NCBI GenBank assembly: GCA_905203765.1 | Contig: CAJKXC010000011.1 | Coordinates: forward strand, 1 to 64,000 | Origin: an uncultured Bacteroides sp. | GTDB taxonomy: Bacteria; Bacteroidota; Bacteroidia; Bacteroidales; Bacteroidaceae | Direction: 5' to 3' | Length of the DNA: 64,000 nucleotides | Shown: piece after piece, positions 42,566-51,116 of the stretch | Layout of the letters: every line of letters starts with the position of its first letter | Position numbering within the stretch: the stretch's first letter is position 1 | The notes under the pieces: model-generated | Database searches by the model: none | Seen by the model: the letters and a program-made list of their open reading frames with translations, nothing else | What the model was told of the DNA's origin: nothing | Made by a program: the position numbers and the translations under genes

Positions 42566-44785
42566 TTAATTTCTTGAAACCTGTTTAACCCCCTTTACCG
42601 TCCTCAACTTCTTTATGAGCGCTTCCAAGCGCCCCGTATCACCTACCATGATGGTCAGCGTACCGGAGAATAGCCCGTCGTGAGAGTCGATGCCTATACT
42701 TCGCAAGGTAATTCCTGTCTCTTTGGAGATGATAGAGGTAATGTTCGTCACGATGCCGATGTCATCATGTCCCACTACACGCAGGGTGATAGGGTATTGC
42801 GTGCCTTGCGACTTACCTGCCCAGCGTGCCTTTACAATGCGGTAGCCGAAACGGGAATGCAAGTCACTGGCATTGGGACAGTCGCAACGGTGTATCTTGA
42901 TGCCGCCCGTCACGCTGACAAACCCGAACACATCGTCGCCGTAGATAGGATTGCAGCAGCGTGCCAGCTTGAAGTCCAGCCCTTTCAGGTTCTGGTCGAT
43001 GACGAGCACATCTTCTTTGGTACTTATTTCTTCCGGCATGGACGGCTGCAGGTTGTAGCCTTCGGCACTGCGGTAGGTTATCTCGTCGTGCGTGTCGCTT
43101 TCGCGCTTCTGCTGTTCGATGTACTTGTCCATGATGTCGTTCACGTCGAGCACCTCGTCGGCAATGGCCTGGAAGAAATCCGTCACCACTTTGAAACCGA
43201 GACGCTTGATAAGGCGCATCATCGTGCCTTCATCGTACTCCACCTTCCGGTTCTTGAACTTGCGTTCCAGCGTTTCCTTGGCAAAGGCGTGTTGGCGTGC
43301 CGCCATCTCCTTCAGCGCCTGGCGTATCTTGGTGCGGGCTTTGGAAGTCGTCACGATGTTCAGCCAGTCCTGTTTGGGGGTCTGTGTGTTGGAAGTCATG
43401 ATCTCTACCTGGTCGCCGCTTTGCAGCACTTGCTTCAACTGTACGTTCTTGCCGTTTACTTTGGCGCCGATGCATTTGCAGCCCAGTTTACTGTGGATGT
43501 GGAAGGCGAAATCGAGTACGGTAGAACCTTTAGCCAACTTGAAGAGGTCGCCTTTGGGGGTAAAGACGAAGACTTCGTCCTCGTATAAATCCAGTTTGAA
43601 GCGGTCCATTGTTTCCAGTCCGCTGCTGTCGGAGTTCTCCAGCGCTTCGCGTACGGATGTGAGCCATTCGTCCAGTCCCGTTTCGCCCTTCACGCCTTTG
43701 TAGCGCCAGTGGGCGGCAAGGCCGCGTTCGGCAATCTCGTCCATGCGTTCGGTACGTATCTGCACTTCCACCCATTTGCCTTCGGGGCCCATCACGGTGA
43801 TGTGCAGGGATTCGTAGCCGTTGCTCTTGGGCACGGAAAGCCAGTCGCGCAGGCGCTTCGGGTTGGGCTGGTACATATCCGTCACGATGGAATAGGCCTG
43901 CCAGCATTCCAGTTTCTCCTTTTCCAACGGAGAGTCCAGGATGACACGGATGGCAAACAGGTCGTAAACGCCTTCAAAGGGGCATTTCTGTTTCTTCATC
44001 TTCTGGTAGATGGAGTGGATGGACTTGGTGCGTCCCTTGATGTGGAACTTCAGTCCCGCCTCTTCCAGCTTTCTCTGTACCGGGGCGATGAAGGAAGCGA
44101 TGTACTTGTCGCGAGAGGCTTTGGTTTCGTTCAGTTTCTCCTTTATATGATAGTAGATTTCCTTCTCGGTGTACTTCAGCGAGAGGTCTTCCAACTCCGA
44201 CTTCAACTTGTACAGACCCAGTTTATGGGCGAGGGGGGCATAGAGGTAGGCAGCCTCGTTGGCTACTTGCCGGCGGGCTTCGTCGTTCTTGCAATCCTTT
44301 ATCTGCCGCATTACGTTCACGCGGTCGGCAATCATGATAAGGATTACCCGCATATCTTCGGCAAAGGACAACAACAGGTTGCGGAAGTTCTCGGACTCGA
44401 TCGTGGGACTCTTGGAGTAGAGTTCGTTTACGCGTATCAGTCCGCGGATGATGCCTGCTACGTCCTCGCCATAGCTCTGCTGTACTTCTTCGGTGGTGCA
44501 GGTGCCGCAGCGCACGGAGTCGTGCAGCATGAGTCCCAGGATGGATGCCCGTTTCATGCCGATCTCTTCCGCTACGATGACGGCGGTCTGCATATCCTTG
44601 ATAACAGGGTTCAGACCGAAAATGTCACGTTGCACGCGGTTGTTCTGTATAGTGTTGACAAGATGTGTTTTCAGTTTTCTGCAGTCGCCTTTCTGAAGCG
44701 TTTCTCCTGAAAGCTGCAATAATTTCCGGTAGAGGGAGAAGAGCAAGTCCTTCTCTTCAACTGTGAAAAAGTCATCTGTTTCCAT
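42566..44785 (-). CDS. relA: RelA/SpoT-family (p)ppGpp synthetase, hydrolase site degenerate
   Basis: This 739-residue stringent-response enzyme has, in order, an HD hydrolase-like domain (about 40-190), the synthetase domain (about 240-370; YDLFAIRVILDS, SVPKSNGYESLHITV, VEVQIRT, AERGLAAHWRYKG), a TGS domain (EDEVFVFTPKGDLFKLAKGSTVLDFAFHIHSKLG), a conserved-Cys region (LDFKLARCCNPIYGDDVFGFVS) and a C-terminal ACT domain. The HD pair H88-D89 and Asp 154 remain. The ED pair after HD is RC, the upstream metal His is missing, and the conserved Asn after ADR is Val. This suggests synthesis without hydrolysis, so I use relA. ATG 44785 is preferred over upstream in-frame codons inside the promoter. 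Confidence 0.92.
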   Translation of the reverse strand: METDDFFTVEEKDLLFSLYRKLLQLSGETLQKGDCRKLKTHLVNTIQNNRVQRDIFGLNPVIKDMQTAVIVAEEIGMKRASILGLMLHDSVRCGTCTTEEVQQSYGEDVAGIIRGLIRVNELYSKSPTIESENFRNLLLSFAEDMRVILIMIADRVNVMRQIKDCKNDEARRQVANEAAYLYAPLAHKLGLYKLKSELEDLSLKYTEKEIYYHIKEKLNETKASRDKYIASFIAPVQRKLEEAGLKFHIKGRTKSIHSIYQKMKKQKCPFEGVYDLFAIRVILDSPLEKEKLECWQAYSIVTDMYQPNPKRLRDWLSVPKSNGYESLHITVMGPEGKWVEVQIRTERMDEIAERGLAAHWRYKGVKGETGLDEWLTSVREALENSDSSGLETMDRFKLDLYEDEVFVFTPKGDLFKLAKGSTVLDFAFHIHSKLGCKCIGAKVNGKNVQLKQVLQSGDQVEIMTSNTQTPKQDWLNIVTTSKARTKIRQALKEMAARQHAFAKETLERKFKNRKVEYDEGTMMRLIKRLGFKVVTDFFQAIADEVLDVNDIMDKYIEQQKRESDTHDEITYRSAEGYNLQPSMPEEISTKEDVLVIDQNLKGLDFKLARCCNPIYGDDVFGFVSVTGGIKIHRCDCPNASDLHSRFGYRIVKARWAGKSQGTQYPITLRVVGHDDIGIVTNITSIISKETGITLRSIGIDSHDGLFSGTLTIMVGDTGRLEALIKKLRTVKGVKQVSRN

Positions 44786-44806
44786 AATCGTCCGTATTTT
44801 GTGCTT

Positions 44807-44814
44807 CAAAGGTA
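44807..44814 (-). promoter_or_regulatory. -7 element for relA
   Basis: Minus strand TACCTTTG, exact, 22 nt before the ATG at 44785. It rules out the longer in-frame start at 44869. Confidence 0.6.
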
Positions 44815-44856
44815 AGTTTTTTCTGCTTTTTCTAAACAGTGGTTCTGCTTTTTTTG

Positions 44857-44864
44857 TATTTTTG
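44857..44864 (+). promoter_or_regulatory. -7 element for the DUF4301-purT operon
   Basis: TATTTTTG matches TAnnTTTG, 28 nt before the DUF4301 start. No clean -33. Confidence 0.5.
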
Positions 44865-44891
44865 GGCATGAATTAATAAAACAAGATATTT

Positions 44892-46409
44892 ATGATGACA
44901 CCGCAAGACAAAGAGTTGCTCGCAAAGAAAGGCATCTCAGAAGAACAAATAGCCGATCAGTTGGCTTGTTTCGAAAAGGGTTTCCCGTATCTGAAGTTAT
45001 CTGCCGCCGCTTCCGTGGAGAAGGGTATACTGGCTCCGGATACTGATGAGCAGAAGAAATATCTGGACGCATGGGAAGCGTATACACAAACGGATAAAAC
45101 AGTGGTTAAGTTTGTACCGGCATCGGGTGCCGCCAGCCGTATGTTCAAGAATTTGTTCGAATTTCTTGGAGCAGATTACGATGCGCCCCAAACGGGCTTT
45201 GAAAAGACTTTCTTCGATGAAATCGGGAAGTTTGCCTTCTACGATGACTTGAATGCCGCTTGCCTGAAGACTGCCGGGAAGGATATTCCCGCCCTGATGG
45301 CTGCCGGAAATTATAAAGCAGTGGTAGCTGCCTTGCTCGAAACCGCCGGACTGAATTACGGCGCTTTGCCCAAAGGCCTGCTGAAATTCCATAAGTACGA
45401 TGACGGTAGCCGCACTCCGCTGGAAGAACATCTGGTAGAAGGCGCTCTGTATGCCGCCAACAAGAATGGTAAGGTGAATGTGCACTTCACGGTTTCGCCC
45501 GAACATCGTGCGCTGTTCCAGGCGCTGGTCGATGAAAAGGCGGTTGCTTATGCCAAGAAGTACGGGGTGGATTATAACATCACCTTCTCGGAACAGAAGC
45601 CGAGCACCGATACAGTGGCTGCCGATATGGAGAACCGTCCGTTCCGTGATAACGGCAAGTTGGTGTTCCGTCCGGGTGGGCATGGAGCATTGATCGAGAA
45701 CTTGAACGACCTCGATGCAGATGTTATCTTCATAAAGAACATAGATAATGTAGTGCCCGACAAACTGAAAGGTGATACCGTATTATATAAGAAACTGATT
45801 GCCGGCGTATTGGTTGCCCTTCAGCAGAGGGCGTTTGCTTATCTTCGACTGCTCGATAGCGGCAAATATACGCACGAGCAGGTGCTTGAAATCCTTCAGT
45901 TCCTGCAGAAACAGCTTTATTGCAAGAATCCGGAGACGAAGAACCTGGAAGATGCCGAACTGGTGATGTATCTGAAAGAAAAACTGAACCGTCCGATGCG
46001 TGTGTGCGGCATGGTGAAGAATGTGGGCGAACCGGGTGGCGGTCCGTTCCTGGCATACAACAGTGACGGAACCATCTCCCTGCAGATCCTCGAAAGCTCG
46101 CAGATCGATATGAATGACCCGGAGAAGAAGGATATGTTCGAGAAGGGTACGCATTTCAATCCGGTAGACCTGGTTTGTGCCGTACGCGACTACAAGGGAC
46201 ATAAATTCGACCTTGTGAAGTATGTGGACAAGGCTACGGGCTTCATCTCCTATAAATCGAAGAATGGTAAAGACCTGAAAGCGCTTGAACTGCCGGGATT
46301 GTGGAACGGTGCCATGAGCGACTGGAATACGGTATTTGTAGAAGTGCCTTTGACTACATTCAATCCGGTGAAGACGGTGAATGATTTGTTGAGGGAACAA
46401 CATCAATAA
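44892..46409 (+). CDS. DUF4301 family protein
   Basis: This 505-residue soluble protein is recognised as DUF4301, a Bacteroidetes family of unknown activity. Conserved stretches include KFVPASGAASRMFK, LLKFHKYDDGSRTPLEEHLVEGA, KLVFRPGGHGALIENLND, VIFIKNIDNVVPD and KNVGEPGGGPFLAYNSDGT. The glycine-rich RPGGHGALIENLN and the IKNIDN motif recall nucleotide-sugar pyrophosphorylases, so a nucleotidyltransferase-like fold is possible; I treat this as a guess. ATG at 44892 or 44895 are equally likely. PurT starts 11 nt after the stop, so they share an operon. Confidence 0.85.
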   Translation: MMTPQDKELLAKKGISEEQIADQLACFEKGFPYLKLSAAASVEKGILAPDTDEQKKYLDAWEAYTQTDKTVVKFVPASGAASRMFKNLFEFLGADYDAPQTGFEKTFFDEIGKFAFYDDLNAACLKTAGKDIPALMAAGNYKAVVAALLETAGLNYGALPKGLLKFHKYDDGSRTPLEEHLVEGALYAANKNGKVNVHFTVSPEHRALFQALVDEKAVAYAKKYGVDYNITFSEQKPSTDTVAADMENRPFRDNGKLVFRPGGHGALIENLNDLDADVIFIKNIDNVVPDKLKGDTVLYKKLIAGVLVALQQRAFAYLRLLDSGKYTHEQVLEILQFLQKQLYCKNPETKNLEDAELVMYLKEKLNRPMRVCGMVKNVGEPGGGPFLAYNSDGTISLQILESSQIDMNDPEKKDMFEKGTHFNPVDLVCAVRDYKGHKFDLVKYVDKATGFISYKSKNGKDLKALELPGLWNGAMSDWNTVFVEVPLTTFNPVKTVNDLLREQHQ

Positions 46410-46420
46410 TTAATTATTCA

Positions 46421-47587
46421 ATGAAAAAGATTTTATTGTTAGGCTCCGGCGAACTGGGCAAGGAATTTGTGATTTCCGCCCAGCGCAAGGGGCAGTATAT
46501 CATCGCCTGCGATTCGTATGCCGGAGCGCCCGCCATGCAGGTGGCAGATGAATGTGAAGTGTTCAGCATGCTGGACGGTGACGCTTTGGAGCGTGTAGTG
46601 CGTAAACATCACCCGGACATTATTGTCCCGGAGATTGAAGCTATCCGTACGGAACGTTTATACGACTTCGAGAAGGAAGGCATACAGGTAGTGCCCAGTG
46701 CACGTGCCGTGAATTTCACCATGAACCGCAAGGCGATACGTGACCTTGCTGCTCAGGAACTCGGGTTGAAAACCGCCAAGTATTTCTATGCCAAATCTTT
46801 GGACGAGTTGAAAGCTGCTGCTGCGAAGATAGGTTTCCCTTGTGTGGTAAAGCCGCTGATGTCTTCGTCGGGCAAGGGGCAGTCTCTCGTGAAGAGCGCG
46901 GACGAGCTGGAACATGCCTGGGAATATGGTTGCAACGGCAGCCGGGGGGATATAAAGGAACTTATCATCGAAGAGTTCATCAAGTTCGACAGTGAAATAA
47001 CTTTGCTGACTGTGACTCAGAAGAATGGCCCGACCTTGTTCTGTCCGCCCATCGGGCATGTGCAGAAGGGTGGGGACTATCGCGAAAGTTTCCAGCCTGC
47101 ACACATCGACCCTGCTCACCTGAAGGAAGCGCAGGAGATGGCAGAGAAGGTGACGCGTGCCCTGACCGGTGCCGGACTTTGGGGCGTAGAGTTTTTCCTC
47201 AGCCACGAGAATGGGGTTTACTTCTCCGAGCTTTCTCCGCGTCCGCACGATACGGGTATGGTGACGCTGGCGGGTACGCAGAACCTTAATGAGTTTGAAC
47301 TGCATCTGCGCGCTGTGCTTGGTCTGCCTATTCCGAACATCAAGCAGGAACGTATCGGGGCAAGTGCCGTCATCCTGTCTCCGATAGCGAGCCAGGAACG
47401 TCCTAACTACCGTGGGCTGGAAGAAGTTACGAAAGAGCAAGATACCTATCTGCGCATCTTTGGCAAACCTACTACCCGTGTGAACCGCCGTATGGGGGTA
47501 GTGCTGTGCTATGCGCCGTTGGGCAGCGATCTCGATGCACTGCGTGACAAAACGAAGGGTATCGCTGCAAAAGTAGAAGTATATTAA
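46421..47587 (+). CDS. purT: Formate-dependent GAR transformylase 2
   Basis: PurT makes formyl-glycinamide ribonucleotide from GAR, formate and ATP in purine synthesis. The 388-residue ATP-grasp protein has the N-terminal LLGSGELGKEFVISAQRKG, the VPEIEAIRTE substrate loop, the FPCVVKPLMSSSGKGQS ATP-grasp core, FDSEITLLTV, and the metal-binding WGVEFFLSHENGVYFSELSPRPHDTGMVTL. The length is normal. It lies 11 nt after DUF4301; the palindromic element at 47593-47745 follows directly. Confidence 0.96.
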   Translation: MKKILLLGSGELGKEFVISAQRKGQYIIACDSYAGAPAMQVADECEVFSMLDGDALERVVRKHHPDIIVPEIEAIRTERLYDFEKEGIQVVPSARAVNFTMNRKAIRDLAAQELGLKTAKYFYAKSLDELKAAAAKIGFPCVVKPLMSSSGKGQSLVKSADELEHAWEYGCNGSRGDIKELIIEEFIKFDSEITLLTVTQKNGPTLFCPPIGHVQKGGDYRESFQPAHIDPAHLKEAQEMAEKVTRALTGAGLWGVEFFLSHENGVYFSELSPRPHDTGMVTLAGTQNLNEFELHLRAVLGLPIPNIKQERIGASAVILSPIASQERPNYRGLEEVTKEQDTYLRIFGKPTTRVNRRMGVVLCYAPLGSDLDALRDKTKGIAAKVEVY

Positions 47588-47592
47588 GTTAA

Positions 47593-47745
47593 GTATCTCT
47601 TATTCCCCTCCTCCTGGGAGGAGGGGTGCCCGAAGGGCGGGGTGGTAGAGAGTACAATGTAGAGGTAATCTTTTAAAGGTATTCTTTTCTCCTACCACCT
47701 CCCCCTACGGGTACTCCTCCTCCCAGGAGGAGGAGAATAAGAGAT
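47593..47745. repeat. Long inverted repeat (153 bp)
   Basis: Two 55-bp arms (47593-47647, 47691-47745) match at about 49 positions, with the self-complementary CCTCCTCCTGGGAGGAGG within each arm and a 43-bp centre. No coding frame. It lies between convergent purT and the PepSY-like gene and could also stop transcription from both sides. Confidence 0.9.
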
Positions 47746-47776
47746 AGTTTCGTTGCTATTCTGTCATTGGTAATCA

Positions 47777-48268
47777 TTAATCATTGAAAAACAGCCCGGG
47801 ATATATCTCTCCGCCGAGTTCGGTTACGTCAAGGCTTTGCAACAGCGTTCCATCCGGGGCGTAGAATAACTGGAACTCCTCTTCGGAGTTGTATTGCTCT
47901 ACTTCGAGCACAATCACCGTAGGATGCTTGGGGAAGGTGATGATGCGGACATCCCTTAACCGCATACCTGCCATCTGGCTTTCCATGAATGCCTCTGCAA
48001 CGGGTGCCGGAACTTTTTCCAATGATTCGACATCGGTTTCGGTCATAACCCAATCTGCATCGTTACTATACCAGACGTCAATCTCCTGATTGTCCATCAT
48101 AAACTCCGCAACGTAGCAACCTGCCATTTGGCTCCATTCCACATTTGTCGCCTGGGGATACATCTTCTGGAAAGCGGTGTCTATCTTTGCAGGAAGACCT
48201 ACTGCAAAAGCAGAAATAGAAACCTGCAATAGCAGGCTTGCCAGCAGGCAGAATCTGAACTTCTTCAT
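47777..48268 (-). CDS. Exported PepSY-like (DUF2874-type) protein
   Basis: This 163-residue exported protein has signal peptide FRFCLLASLLLQVSISAFA. Two PepSY-like modules follow: residues 24-90 (IDTAFQKMYPQATNVEWSQMAGCYVAEFMMDNQEIDVWYS) and 91-163 (EAFMESQMAGMRLRDVRIITFPKHPTVIVLEVEQ). Such periplasmic proteins are common in Bacteroides and have unknown roles. ATG 48268 places the signal peptide at the N-terminus. It lies 60 bp after ispE and may be a distal gene of that transcript. Confidence 0.82.
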   Translation of the reverse strand: MKKFRFCLLASLLLQVSISAFAVGLPAKIDTAFQKMYPQATNVEWSQMAGCYVAEFMMDNQEIDVWYSNDADWVMTETDVESLEKVPAPVAEAFMESQMAGMRLRDVRIITFPKHPTVIVLEVEQYNSEEEFQLFYAPDGTLLQSLDVTELGGEIYPGLFFND

Positions 48269-48271
48269 AAT

Positions 48272-48306
48272 CAAGGTTGGTTTTGTTTGGGTTAAAAACA
48301 ACCTTG
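48272..48306 (-). promoter_or_regulatory. Inverted repeat in the PepSY-like leader
   Basis: Arms CAAGGTTG (48272-48279) and CAACCTTG (48299-48306) are perfect, 4 nt before the start codon. It could be a leader hairpin or an operator. Confidence 0.5.
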
Positions 48307-48328
48307 CAAGCCTTTTGTTTCAGAGGAA

Positions 48329-49168
48329 TCAGAGAACTTTGTCCGCTAACCTGCCTTTATATACAAACGCTTTTTCTCCGAAGTCTGCTTCCGGCAATAT
48401 GGCATCTGCCTTGAACAATCCATAAACCGAGGAGCCTGAACCGCTCATGGAAGCGTATACGGCGCCTTGCCTGTATAGTTCTTCCTTTATCTCTCCGATG
48501 GCGGGAAACTGCGGGAATACGCTTTCCTCAAAGTCATTGACCATGCACTCTTTCCATTCCTCAACGGGCAGTCGGGCAATCTCTTTCAGGGACATCCGGG
48601 GGCGATGGGGCTTGATTTGTGCAAAAGCGTCCCGTGTTGAAACGAAGATATCCGGTTTCACCAGCCATATCTGGTAATCTTTCAGTGAGATGGAGATGGG
48701 AGAGAAGATGTTTCCGATGCCTTCGGCATAAGTAGGCCGGTTTTTGATGAAGAAAGCACAGTCGGCACCCAGCCTGGCAGCCAGTTCTTCCAGTTTTTCG
48801 TCTGTCAGTCCGAGGTTAAACTTCTCATTCAGCAGTTTCAGCATAAAAGCGGCGTCTGCCGAACCACCGCCCAATCCGGCACCCGAGGGGATGCGTTTGA
48901 AGAGGTGAATGCCTACCGGGGGAAGCCCGAAGACTTCGTCCAGCAGTTTGTAGGCTTTTACCACCAGGTTGCTGTCTGCTTCTCCGGCAATCTCCATGCC
49001 TGCCTGGTGCAAGCGGTATTTTCCGCTGCCTTCGTGCAAGAGGTTTATCTCCAGCGCATCTTCAATGGGGATGGGATAGAATATGGTTTCCAGGTTGTGG
49101 TATCCGTCGGGGCGTTTCTCTGTGATATTCAGCCCTAAGTTTATTTTGGCATTGGGAAAGGCAAGCAT
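48329..49168 (-). CDS. ispE: 4-diphosphocytidyl-2-C-methyl-D-erythritol kinase
   Basis: IspE phosphorylates CDP-ME in the MEP pathway to isoprenoids. The 279-residue GHMP kinase has FPNAKINLGLNITEKRPDGYHNLETIFYPI at the start, the ATP-binding IPSGAGLGGGSADAAFML (about 92-109), LGADCAFFIKN and a C-terminal GSGSSVYGLF motif. Its start codon is 2 nt from a 31-bp inverted repeat that also flanks the divergent dnaB. Confidence 0.96.
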   Translation of the reverse strand: MLAFPNAKINLGLNITEKRPDGYHNLETIFYPIPIEDALEINLLHEGSGKYRLHQAGMEIAGEADSNLVVKAYKLLDEVFGLPPVGIHLFKRIPSGAGLGGGSADAAFMLKLLNEKFNLGLTDEKLEELAARLGADCAFFIKNRPTYAEGIGNIFSPISISLKDYQIWLVKPDIFVSTRDAFAQIKPHRPRMSLKEIARLPVEEWKECMVNDFEESVFPQFPAIGEIKEELYRQGAVYASMSGSGSSVYGLFKADAILPEADFGEKAFVYKGRLADKVL

Positions 49169-49212
49169 GGTATTAATTACAAATTACGAATTACAAATTA
49201 CAGTTGTGGATG

Positions 49213-49220
49213 CAAAGTTA
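49213..49220 (-). promoter_or_regulatory. -7 element for ispE
   Basis: Minus strand TAACTTTG, inside the region bracketed by the inverted repeat. The -33 half is not clear. Confidence 0.5.
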
Positions 49221-49263
49221 GTGAATTCTGTTCATAGTAGATTGAAAACTTAACTCTGATTTC

Positions 49264-49296
49264 TTGGGCACCAATAAATAAAATCGCTTATCTTTG
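49264..49296 (+). promoter_or_regulatory. Bacteroides-type promoter for dnaB
   Basis: TTG (49264-49266), 22-nt spacer, TATCTTTG (49289-49296, exact), inside the bracketed region. Confidence 0.6.
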
Positions 49297-49360
49297 CTTC
49301 CCCTTTGATAGCAGAGAGGATATAATCGTAATTTGTAATTCGTAATTTGTAATTAATATC

Positions 49361-50932
49361 GTGGCAGAACAAAGAAGAACATCCCGTACTCCGAAAGGCA
49401 AAACACCGCAACCCGTTACCGACTACGGCCGTATCCAGCCGCAGGCGCCGGAACTGGAAGAAGCAGTGTTGGGCGCCCTGATGATTGAGAAAGACGCTTA
49501 CTCGCTGGTAAGCGAAATCCTTCGTCCGGAGTCATTCTACGAGCATCGGCATCAGTTGATATATTCCGCAATCACCGACCTGGCGATAAATCAGAAACCG
49601 GTCGATATCCTCACCGTGAAAGAGCAGCTTGCCAAGCGGGGGGATTTGGAAGAAGTAGGCGGGCCGTTCTATATCACCCAATTGAGCAGTAAGGTAGCAT
49701 CTTCCGCACATATCGAATACCATGCGCGTATCATTGCACAGAAGGCACTGGCGCGCGAACTGATAACGTTCACCAGCAACATTCAGAGCAAGGCGTTCGA
49801 CGAAACGCTGGACGTGGACGATTTGATGCAAGAGGCGGAAGGCAAACTGTTTGAGATTTCGCAGCAGAACATGAAGAAGGATTATACGCAGATCAATCCT
49901 ATCATTGCCGAAGCGTATGACCTGATTCAGAAAGCTGCCGCCCGTACCGATGGTTTGAGCGGACTGGAAAGCGGTTATACCAAACTGGACAAGATGACTT
50001 CCGGCTGGCAGAAGTCCGACTTGATTATCATAGCTGCCCGTCCTGCGATGGGAAAGACGGCTTTCGTGCTTTCTATGGCAAAGAATATTGCAGTGAACTT
50101 CCGCAACCCTGTAGCCCTGTTCTCTCTTGAAATGAGCAACGTGCAGTTGGTGAACCGTTTGATTTCCAATGTGTGTGAGATTCCGAGTGAGAAGATTAAG
50201 AGCGGACAACTGGCGGACTATGAATGGCAGCAGCTGGACTATAAACTGCGCGACTTGCTGGATGCTCCGCTCTACGTGGACGATACGCCTTCCCTTTCGG
50301 TATTCGAGCTTCGTACGAAAGCCCGTCGCCTGGTGCGCGAGCATGGTGTGAAGATTATCATCATCGACTACCTTCAGTTGATGAATGCCAGCGGAATGTC
50401 TTTCGGTAGCCGCCAGGAAGAGGTGAGTACCATTTCCCGTTCATTGAAGGGGCTTGCCAAGGAGCTGAACATTCCTATCATCGCCCTGTCCCAGTTGAAC
50501 CGTGGTGTGGAGAACCGCGAAGGCGAAGAGGGCAAACGGCCGCAGTTGAGCGACCTTCGTGAGTCCGGTGCCATTGAGCAGGATGCCGATATGGTGTGCT
50601 TCATCCATCGTCCCGAATACTATAAGATATATACTTCTGCCGACGGTACCGACCTTCGCGGTATGGCGGAAATTATCATAGCCAAGCACCGTAACGGTGC
50701 CGTAGGTGATGTGCGCCTGCGCTTTATCGGCCAGTACACCCGTTTCCAGAATCCTGAGGACGATATGGTGATTCCACCCCCTTCCGACGGTGGTGGGGCT
50801 ACGTTCGGTTCGCGCATGAATGCACCTATCGGCAGCAGTGCCACGCCACCGCCGCCTTCGGCTGCCGACTTCCCGATACAGACGGACAATCCGTTTGGCG
50901 GAGTGGGTTCGGACGGGCCGTTGCCGTTCTAA
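49361..50932 (+). CDS. dnaB: Replicative DNA helicase DnaB
   Basis: DnaB unwinds DNA ahead of the fork. The 523-residue protein has the N-terminal DnaG-contact domain (QAPELEEAVLGALMIEKDAYSLV), a linker, and the RecA-like C-domain with Walker A ARPAMGKTAF, Walker B IIIIDYLQL and the arginine-finger region KHRNGAVGDVRL. A proline-rich tail (PPPPSAADF) follows. The start is a GTG at 49361; no better start is nearby. The gene is divergent from ispE, with their promoters between inverted arms; a second inverted repeat starts at the last base of its stop codon. Confidence 0.95.
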   Translation: MAEQRRTSRTPKGKTPQPVTDYGRIQPQAPELEEAVLGALMIEKDAYSLVSEILRPESFYEHRHQLIYSAITDLAINQKPVDILTVKEQLAKRGDLEEVGGPFYITQLSSKVASSAHIEYHARIIAQKALARELITFTSNIQSKAFDETLDVDDLMQEAEGKLFEISQQNMKKDYTQINPIIAEAYDLIQKAAARTDGLSGLESGYTKLDKMTSGWQKSDLIIIAARPAMGKTAFVLSMAKNIAVNFRNPVALFSLEMSNVQLVNRLISNVCEIPSEKIKSGQLADYEWQQLDYKLRDLLDAPLYVDDTPSLSVFELRTKARRLVREHGVKIIIIDYLQLMNASGMSFGSRQEEVSTISRSLKGLAKELNIPIIALSQLNRGVENREGEEGKRPQLSDLRESGAIEQDADMVCFIHRPEYYKIYTSADGTDLRGMAEIIIAKHRNGAVGDVRLRFIGQYTRFQNPEDDMVIPPPSDGGGATFGSRMNAPIGSSATPPPPSAADFPIQTDNPFGGVGSDGPLPF

Positions 50933-51107
50933 GAGAAGGAGTTAAAGGGAGTTAAGGAGTTATCGCCCGCCAAGGCGGGCTAAGGAGTTGAAGCCAATAG
51001 TACTGCTATAACTCACGTTAACTTATAATTCATAAAACTATTGACTTTAACTTCTGAACGGAGCGAAGCGGAGTGATAACTCCTTAACTCCCCTTAACTC
51101 CTTCTCT
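50932..51107. repeat. 32-bp inverted repeat between dnaB and tamB
   Basis: Arms 50932-50963 and 51076-51107, built of GGAGTTAA-type units, match at 31 of 32 positions. They enclose 112 bp that holds a CCCGCC-AA-GGCGGG hairpin (about 50966-50979). Located between convergent genes, it may end transcription in both directions. Confidence 0.92.
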
Positions 51108-51116
51108 CAACAACTG

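Larger units (their letters stand above)
49171..49358. repeat. Perfect 31-bp inverted repeat bracketing the ispE/dnaB promoters
   Basis: Arms 49171-49201 and 49328-49358 are perfect reverse complements, built of ATTACAA/ATTACGA heptamers. They enclose 126 bp with both promoters. Each arm ends 2 nt from a start codon, so both mRNAs share the same 31 nt before translation begins. Confidence 0.95.
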
